Source: an uncultured Dehalococcoidia bacterium (GTDB taxonomy: Bacteria; Chloroflexota; Dehalococcoidia; Bin125). Taken from it: a DNA stretch of 55,963 bases. The stretch covers positions 1 to 55,963 of the forward strand of contig CATQGW010000006.1 in assembly GCA_958295515.1 (NCBI GenBank), written 5' to 3'. Shown here one piece after another: positions 49,890 through 55,963 of this stretch. Numbering within the stretch: the stretch's first letter is position 1; every line of letters begins with the position of its first letter. Under the pieces are notes generated by a model. That model did not search any database and was not told where the DNA came from. It was given only the letters and a program-made list of their open reading frames with translations. Both the position numbers and the translations under genes were made by a program.

Positions 49890-49931
49890 CCGCCCCGACT
49901 ATCACCCGCCCCCGAACCTGCCCGCCCGTAA

Positions 49932-51401
49932 GTGGGCCGCGACCTCTACCTCGCGCTCGACCAGGGCACCTCCAGCAGCCGCGCCCTCGTCTTCGACGCC
50001 CGCGGCGGCCGGCTCGCGCTTGCCCGCCGCGCCCTCCCGACCCACCACCCACAACCCGGCTGGGCCGAGCAGGACCCGGCCGCCATCTGGTCCACCCAAC
50101 TCGAGGCCGCGCGCGAAGCAATCCGCACCGTCGGCGGCGCGCAGCGCATCCGCGCCATCGCCATCGCCAACCAGCGCGAAACTGCGCTGCTCTGGCATCG
50201 CCGCACCCTCCAACCCATCGCCCCAGCCATCGTCTGGCACTGCCGCCGCACCGCCGACGCCGCAGCCGCCCTCGCCGACACCCACGGCGAAGCCTTCCGC
50301 CAACGCACCGGCCTCACCCCCGACGCCTACTTCTCCGCCCCCAAGCTCGCCCGCATCCTCGACGAGACGCCCGGCGCGCGAGATCTCGCCAACCGCGGCG
50401 ACCTCGCCGCCGGCACCGTCGATAGCTGGCTCATCGCCAAACTCACCAACGGCGCAGCCCACGCCACCGACCGCACCAACGCCTCCCGCACCCTGCTCTA
50501 CAACCTCCAAACCGAATCCTGGGACACCCAGCTCGCCCAATGGACGAACGTCCCGCCCGACATCCTCCCCACCGTCCTACCCTCCTGCGCCCGCTTCGGC
50601 CTCACCGCCGCCGAGCACCTCGGCCAACCCCTCCCCATCCTCGGCGTCGCCGGCGACCAACAAGCCGCCCTCTTCGGACAGAACTGCCGCGCGCCCGGCG
50701 ACGCCAAAGCCACCTACGGCACCGGCGCATTCATCCTCTCCCGCGCCCACAACAGCCAGACGCCGCCCCACGGCCTGCTGCTCACCGCCGCCGCCGACAC
50801 CGCCGACGCCCGCGCCATCGAAGGCGGCGTCTTCACCACCGGCGCGCTGATCGACTGGCTCACCGCCGAACTCGGCCTCGCCGCCAACCCCGCAGAACTC
50901 TCCACCCTCGCCGCCTCCGTCCCCGACAGCGCCGGCGTCGCCATCCTCCCCGCGCTCGCCGGCCTCGGCGCGCCCCACTGGCAACCCCACGCCCGCGGCC
51001 TCATCGCCGGCCTCTCCACCGCCGCAACCCGCGCACACATCGCCCGCGCCGCCCTCGAAGCCATCGCCTTCCGCGTCCGCGAAATCGTCGAAGCCTTCCC
51101 CCACCCAATCCCCAACCTGCGCGTCGATGGCGGCCTCGCCAACAGCGACACCCTCCTCCAAATCCAGGCCGACGCCCTCCAACAGCCCGTCCTGCGACCC
51201 CACAACCTCGAAACCACCGCCCTCGGCGCAGCACGACTCGCCATCCAGACCGACCTCGACAACCCGCCCCCACCCGAAACCAACCACACCCGCATCGAAC
51301 CGCGCCACAACCTCCAAGCCGCATTCCAACGCTGGCGCACCCTCCGCAGCGCCGCCGCTGCCTACACTGACTTTGAGGACTTTGAGGCAGCCCGCGCATG
51401 A
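49932..51401 (+). CDS. glpK: Glycerol kinase
   Basis: This 489-residue FGGY kinase phosphorylates glycerol with ATP. It starts YLALDQGTSSSRALVFDARG, has QRETALLWHR, GVAGDQQAALFGQ, the ATP site YGTGAFILSRA and the C-terminal RVDGGLANSDTLLQIQADAL. The length is normal. The GTG at 49932 fits the family N-terminus. Its stop overlaps the ATG of glpD by four bases (ATGA), so kinase and dehydrogenase are co-translated in a glycerol-use operon. No glycerol facilitator gene is in the window. Confidence 0.95.
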   Translation: MGRDLYLALDQGTSSSRALVFDARGGRLALARRALPTHHPQPGWAEQDPAAIWSTQLEAAREAIRTVGGAQRIRAIAIANQRETALLWHRRTLQPIAPAIVWHCRRTADAAAALADTHGEAFRQRTGLTPDAYFSAPKLARILDETPGARDLANRGDLAAGTVDSWLIAKLTNGAAHATDRTNASRTLLYNLQTESWDTQLAQWTNVPPDILPTVLPSCARFGLTAAEHLGQPLPILGVAGDQQAALFGQNCRAPGDAKATYGTGAFILSRAHNSQTPPHGLLLTAAADTADARAIEGGVFTTGALIDWLTAELGLAANPAELSTLAASVPDSAGVAILPALAGLGAPHWQPHARGLIAGLSTAATRAHIARAALEAIAFRVREIVEAFPHPIPNLRVDGGLANSDTLLQIQADALQQPVLRPHNLETTALGAARLAIQTDLDNPPPPETNHTRIEPRHNLQAAFQRWRTLRSAAAAYTDFEDFEAARA

Positions 51402-53025
51402 CCCCCGAATACGACGTGATCATCATCGGCGCCGGCATCAACGGCGCTGCCATCGCCGCCGCCGTCGCCGCACGCGGATACCGCACCCTCGTGCTCGAAC
51501 AGGGCGACTTCGCCTCCGGCACCACCTCCGCCTCCACCAAACTCATCCACGGCGGCCTCCGCTACCTCGCCACCGGCGACGCCGCACTCGTCCACGAATC
51601 CCTCCAGTCCCGCGAGCGCCTGCTCCGCAAGCGCCCACACCTCGTCCAGCCCCTCGGCTTCCTCCTGCCCGTCTACCGCGGCGACCCCCGCCCCGCCGCC
51701 GTCGTCCGCGCCGGACTACTCCTCTACGACCTCCTCTCCCCGCGCAAAGTCACCCCCTGGCACCGCTCCTTCACCACCCGCCAACTCCAGCGCATCGAAC
51801 CCGCCATCTCCACCGACAACCTCACCGGCGCCTACCGCTTCTACGACGCCCAAGTCGAAATGCCCGAACGCCTCACCCTCGAATACCTCGCCGAAGCCCG
51901 CAGCTCCGGCGCCGACCTGCGCAACTACGCCGCCGTCGACTACATCATCGTCGACCGCCAGCGCGCGCGCGGCGTCGACTTCCACGACGTACTCACCGGC
52001 AAACGCTCCTCCGCCGCCGCACGACTCGTCATCAACGCCGCCGGACCATGGGTCGACGCCGTCCTCGAAGCCACCGGGCGCAGCCTCCAGACCCGCATCG
52101 GCGGCACCCGCGGCTCACACCTCGTGCTCGACCTCCAACGCCGCGGCCCCCGCCACGCCGTCCTCATCTCCGCCAAATCCGACGGACGACCCATCTTCGT
52201 CGTCCCCTGGCTCGACCACCACATCCTCGGCGCCACCGACATCCACGACGACGGCGACCCCGCCGCCGCCCGCATCCAGCCCTGGGAAGTCGACTACCTC
52301 ATCGCCGAAGCCGCCCGCGCCCTGCCACGGCATCGGCATCGAGCGCCGCAGCGTCCGCTACGCCTACTCCGGCATCCGCCCACTCCCACGCGCCGCCGAC
52401 GCCGCCTCCCCCGGAGCCATCACCCCGCCGCTCCTTCGTCATCGACCACCGCCCCGAAGGCGTCGAGCGCCTCCTCTCCATCGTCGGCGGCAAACTCACC
52501 ACCGCCCGTGGACTCGCACGCGAAGTCGCCGAGCAAGTGCGCAGCGCCATCGGACGCCCCCGCGCACGCGGTATCCGCGCGCTCCCCGCCCAACCCCACG
52601 CACGCGCCACCTTCCTCCCCGCCCACGCCGAGCAGCACCTCCGCAACACCTACGGCCCACGCGCCCCCGACGTCGCCGCCTACACCGCCGCCGACCCCCA
52701 ACTCGCCGAACCCCTCTCCCCCCCACCACCGCGACATCGGCGCCCAAGTCGCCTTCGCCGTCGACCACGAAGGCGCCCGCACCGTCGCCGACATCCTCCT
52801 CTCCGCCGCACCGCCGTCGGCCTCACCCACGACCTCGGCCGCAGCGCCGCCCCCCCCACCGCCGCCATCATGCAGCACCGCCTCAAATGGACCGACGAAC
52901 ACCGCGAACAAGCCATCCGCGACTACTTCGCCGAACTCCACCGCCGCTTCACCATCTTCGACCAACAAACCGGCGCCCCCCAACAAGCAACCCACCCCAC
53001 CCCCCACCACCGCCACCGCGCCTAA
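51398..53025 (+). CDS. glpD: Glycerol-3-phosphate dehydrogenase, multiply frameshifted
   Basis: The frame starting at 51398 gives the FAD dinucleotide motif VIIIGAGINGAAIAAAVAAR, GTTSASTKLIHGGLRYL and INAAGPWVDAVLEATGR. It breaks at about 52323. The remaining coding signal continues as IGIERRSVRYAYSGIRPLPR (second frame), VERLLSIVGGKLTTARGLAR (third frame from ~52424), HRDIGAQVAFAVDHEGARTV (first frame from ~52720) and AVGLTHDLG to the end (from ~52802). At least three of the four junctions coincide with C runs: 52423-52426 has one extra base, 52718-52724 one extra, and 52800 one missing. The joined protein would be about 540 residues, a normal length. Sequence error is the likeliest cause. 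It is coupled to glpK by ATGA. Confidence 0.9.
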
Positions 53026-53030
53026 CAAAT

Positions 53031-53060
53031 TCCGTCATCCCCGCGTAAGCGGGAATCCCC
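53031..53060 (+). repeat. Palindrome, CATCCCCGC variant
   Basis: TCCGTCATCCCCGCGTAAGCGGGAATCC is a relative of the CATTCCCGC palindromes with a CCCGC/GCGGG stem. A further left half (CCGTCATCCCCACC) follows at about 53078. It lies in the 200-base gap before the secreted protein gene, where the rest is unremarkable C-rich sequence. Confidence 0.7.
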
Positions 53061-53223
53061 ACCGCACCCCCCCATCCCCGTCATCCCCACCATCCACACC
53101 CCCCACCCAAACCACGTAAACCACCCGCAAACTCGAGAGGGGGAGGAGGGCAAACCCCCACCTCCACACTGCTACCGTAATTATGTAACTCCCCAAAGAC
53201 CAAAGACGAAACCAACATCCCCC

Positions 53224-55963
53224 ATGCCCACACTCACCACCACCTCCCGCCCGCGCGCCGTGCTGCTCCTCGCCCTCCTCGCGCTCGCAGCCCTCGCCGC
53301 CGCAGTTTTGCCCCCCCCCCCCCCCGTTAACGCCGCTCCCCCCGACGACCTCACCCTCAGCCTCAGCCTGATCGAGGACTCCGACGACATCGTGCCCGCC
53401 GGCGGCTCGCTCCAGCTGCGCGCCACGCTGTCCAGCACCACGGCCGCCCCCCGCGCTCGAGGACATCACCGGCACCCTGCGCGTCTCCGGCAGCCAGGAG
53501 TGGGAGCACAACGGGCGTAGCTCCTACTCCGTCGCCACCACATACGGCCCCGGCGTTGCCGGATACGGCCCCGGCGTTGCCGGGGCCGCCACCGGCTGGG
53601 ATGTCGCCGTGCAGGAGCGCACCGCCGCCCAGGGCGGCGACATCGTCGCCGTCGGCGCGCCCTACGACGACTACGCGGTCGACGCCGACACCACGCACGG
53701 ACAAAGCCCGGCTCCGTCGACCTCGTCGTCAACGGCAGCTTCGTCAAGCGGCTGACCGCTCCGACCCCCGCGGCCGACGCACTGTTCGGCCACTCCGTCG
53801 ACGTCGGCGGCGGCCTCATCGTCGTCGGCGCGCCCGGTGCCAACCTCGCCTACCTCTACGACGCCGCAGGCGCGCTGGTCGCCACCTTGTCGCCGCCCAT
53901 GCCCATGGGATGCCCCTCGCCAACCTCGACAAGTTCGGCTACGGCGTGGCGATCGACGACGCCGGCGAGACGATCGTGGTCGGCTCCACAGCCGGCCGCG
54001 GCGGCTCGGCCCTGAACGGTGCCGCCTACTTCTTCCTCAAGCCGGCCACCTGGGCAGACGCCACCGCCACCGCCGCCAACCTCGGTCGGCTACGGCATCG
54101 TCCACCGCGGGCTTAACAAGAACCTCGGCGGCGTTGTCGACATCTCCGGCGACGGCAAAGTCCTCATCATCGGCGCGGGCTCCTCTGATACCTCCAACGG
54201 TGGCGACAATAAAAACGGCGCTGTCCTGGTCTACTACAGGCATGCGACCACTGCCTGGACGGGCCATAACACCTCGCCCAACGCAATCTTGCTGGTCCCC
54301 ACTGGCATGCAGGGGATAGCCGGAATCCGCACCGGCGACTCGGTCGCGATCAGCTATGACGGCCGCGAGGTCGTCGCCGGCGCCGCCGGGACCAGCGACA
54401 CCGCCAACTGGAAAGGCGCCGCCTTCCTCTGGGTCACGTCCGGCAGCTGGTCCGGCGGGATCAACAATGGCATCGCGCTGACCGACGCCGACAGCGCCGA
54501 CGGCGACCGGTTCGGCCACTCCGTCGCAATCAGCGACTCCGGCGACCGCGTAATCGTCTCCAACGCCTGGAAGCAGGCCAACAACTACCAAGCCGGCGAT
54601 GCGCACATCTTCGACAAGCCGGCCACCGGCTGGGCCGTCGACAACGCGGCCGACACCGTGCTGGAATTCGCCGCGGACCGTCGCGCCGGCCGCCGCCGCG
54701 AATCTGTTCTTCGGCTCCGCCGTGGCGCTCGACGGCGAGAACTCGGTCGTCATCGGTCAGACCGAGACCCTCAACCTCACCGCAGCTACAGCTGCCGACA
54801 ACGTCGCCATCACCACTGGCCACGGCCTCGCCTACGCCTTTGACCTCTCGGCCGCGGATGCGCAGGCGAGCGCCCTGCGGCTCGGCGACCCGCTGCCCTG
54901 TAGCAGCAAGATGCTGGACGGCACCACGACCTGGACCTGCCCGGTCGATCTGGACACCACCCCGGGCAATGTCCCGATGATCACGATCCCGGCGGGCACC
55001 CCCGACGGCACCTTCACGATCTCCGCCAGCTTCACCGTGGACGGCAAGAAGCTCAGCGCCACCCTGCCGGTCACGATCGGCACGGTCAACGAGGCCGATC
55101 ACGCCGAGTTCGACTTCGCCCAGGACCCGGGCGATCCGGAGATCACCGGCGACAAAGATGAAAAGCCCTACCTGCCCGAGATTGCCGCGGGCGCAAGCAC
55201 CCGCCTACAGCTGAAAATCCTCAGCTCCGTGGACAAGCCCGCCGGCGCCGACTCGGTCAGCACGCTGCTCTTCACCACCAACATGGGCTCGCTCAACCTG
55301 CTCAAGCCGGCCGGCGCGGCCATGGGCGACTGCGACCTCACCTGCCAGGTCGACGTGAGCAAGCTGAAGGCGTCCAACTCGGGCGACATCGTGGTCGAGC
55401 TGACCCACCCCGGCGCGGGCAAGTCGGGCACCGCCATGGTGCGCGCCCAGGTGCTGCCCAAGACCGGCGGCGCGCTGCTCCCCATCGATCCCGTCACCGT
55501 CATCCTCTCCGGCGACGCTGCCAAGCTCACGGTCAGCGAGCCCGCCACCGGCGTGCTGAACGTCAACACGGCCACGGGCGACGATGACGCCGCAGAGACC
55601 CGCGACCGCCTGCGCCTCTCGGTCAGCGCGACCGACGCCAGCGGCAACAAGGCGAACGTGCCGACAACCCCGCGCAACACCGTGATTACGGACCCCGACG
55701 GCAAGGCCGTCTGGCGCAGCACCAGCAACACCGGCGACGCCAACTTCGACGTCGCCTGGCCGCTGACCAGGACCGAGACGGCCGGCACCGTCCCGGGTGC
55801 CGCGCCCAATGTCGTCAACGTGCTCACCGCCGACGGCAAGCTGCAAGTCGAACTCGACGTGGACGCGGCCCCCACGGCCCCGCTGAAGAGCGGTGAGTAC
55901 ACCCTCGAGGTCAAAGCCGGCACGCTCACCGCCACCCAGACCTTCACGGTCAGCGGCGGCCCC
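53224..55963 (+). CDS. Large secreted FG-GAP-like beta-propeller/Ig-like protein, frameshifted and incomplete
   Basis: The N-terminus has a signal peptide (VLLLALLALAALAAAVLPPP) interrupted by a 15-base C run. Five propeller-type repeats follow: FGHSVDVGGGLIVVGAPGA, FGYGVAIDDAGETIVVGS, GDSVAISYDGREVVAGAAG, FGHSVAISDSGDRVIVSNA and FFGSAVALDGENSVVIGQ. These match FG-GAP repeats of integrin-like propellers. From about 54700 one frame stays open to the window end, with Ig-like or adhesin strands (KPYLPEIAAGASTRLQLKI; RLSVSATDASGNKANVPTT). The repeats lie in different frames joined near 53448, 53708, 53912, 54085 and 54690, each apparently a one-base indel. The intact product would be an exported surface or extracellular protein of more than 900 residues. 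Function is unknown; adhesion or glycan binding is a guess. Confidence 0.75.

Overview
The window is about 56 kb of very GC-rich bacterial DNA (wobble positions mostly C or G), gene-dense on both strands. No 16S rRNA or other definitive taxonomic marker is present. The combination of family III CoA-transferases, an amidase, a TPP enzyme, a Tat-type lipoprotein peptide-binding protein, a large secreted beta-propeller protein, and intergenic palindromes of the GTCATTCCCGC/GCGGGAAT type would fit a Chloroflexota/SAR202-like or other environmental lineage. That assignment is an inference.

Layout. 1-3.4 kb: the 5' end of mutS, then nuoF-nuoE type flavoprotein/iron-sulfur subunits, with nuoF broken by one base. 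3.6-4.8 kb: an unknown gene and a Doc/Fic toxin with a small upstream partner. 4.9-9.2 kb: SDR and dienelactone-hydrolase genes, a small membrane protein and a substrate-binding lipoprotein. 9.3-11.9 kb: a HAD-like phosphatase, an NrtS-like transporter, an RNA ligase, and a PIN toxin with its partner. 12.4-17.1 kb: a single-chain GmrSD-type nuclease and a divergent glucose-6-phosphate dehydrogenase, both visibly AT-richer than their surroundings, flanking an acyl-CoA dehydrogenase. 17.2-19.6 kb: two CoA-transferases. 19.6-21.9 kb: an ATPase/TOPRIM gene pair converging on a stand-alone Mrr N-terminal-type domain. 22-28 kb: TPP enzyme, amidase, HIT protein, DUF1015 protein, and an N-terminally truncated methyltransferase-HNH fusion. 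28.1-30.9 kb: serA plus a class V aminotransferase, plausibly one serine-synthesis operon. 31.2-35.8 kb: selA, a LigB-like gene and mutS2. 36-39.5 kb: an IS30 remnant, rarA with two small neighbours, and a beta-carbonic anhydrase. 39.6-43.6 kb: HicB, two tautomerases, an OLD-like ATPase and a winged-helix protein. 43.7-49 kb: an aminotransferase followed by a deleted type I restriction locus that ends at tRNA-Ile(CAU). 49.2-56 kb: a DUF192 lipoprotein, glpK, a multiply frameshifted glpD, and a large secreted FG-GAP-like protein running off the end.

The most striking pattern is the state of the defence genes. The type I restriction locus at 44.9-49.0 kb consists of two deletion fusions: hsdM start joined to hsdS second half, and hsdR start joined to hsdR end. 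They flank an apparently intact zinc-hook ABC ATPase of the RloC/AAA_13 kind and a DUF1828-like gene. The Mrr-type gene, the methyltransferase-HNH gene and the IS30 transposase are also missing large parts, while the ATPase/TOPRIM pair, the GmrSD protein and the OLD-like protein look full length.

Two families of intergenic palindromes recur. One is a roughly 90-bp element with terminal inverted repeats. The other is a palindrome preceded by tandem copies of its own left half, always in the same orientation here. From about 52.3 to 54.7 kb single-base indels accumulate, mostly in C runs, which more likely reflects sequence error than decay.
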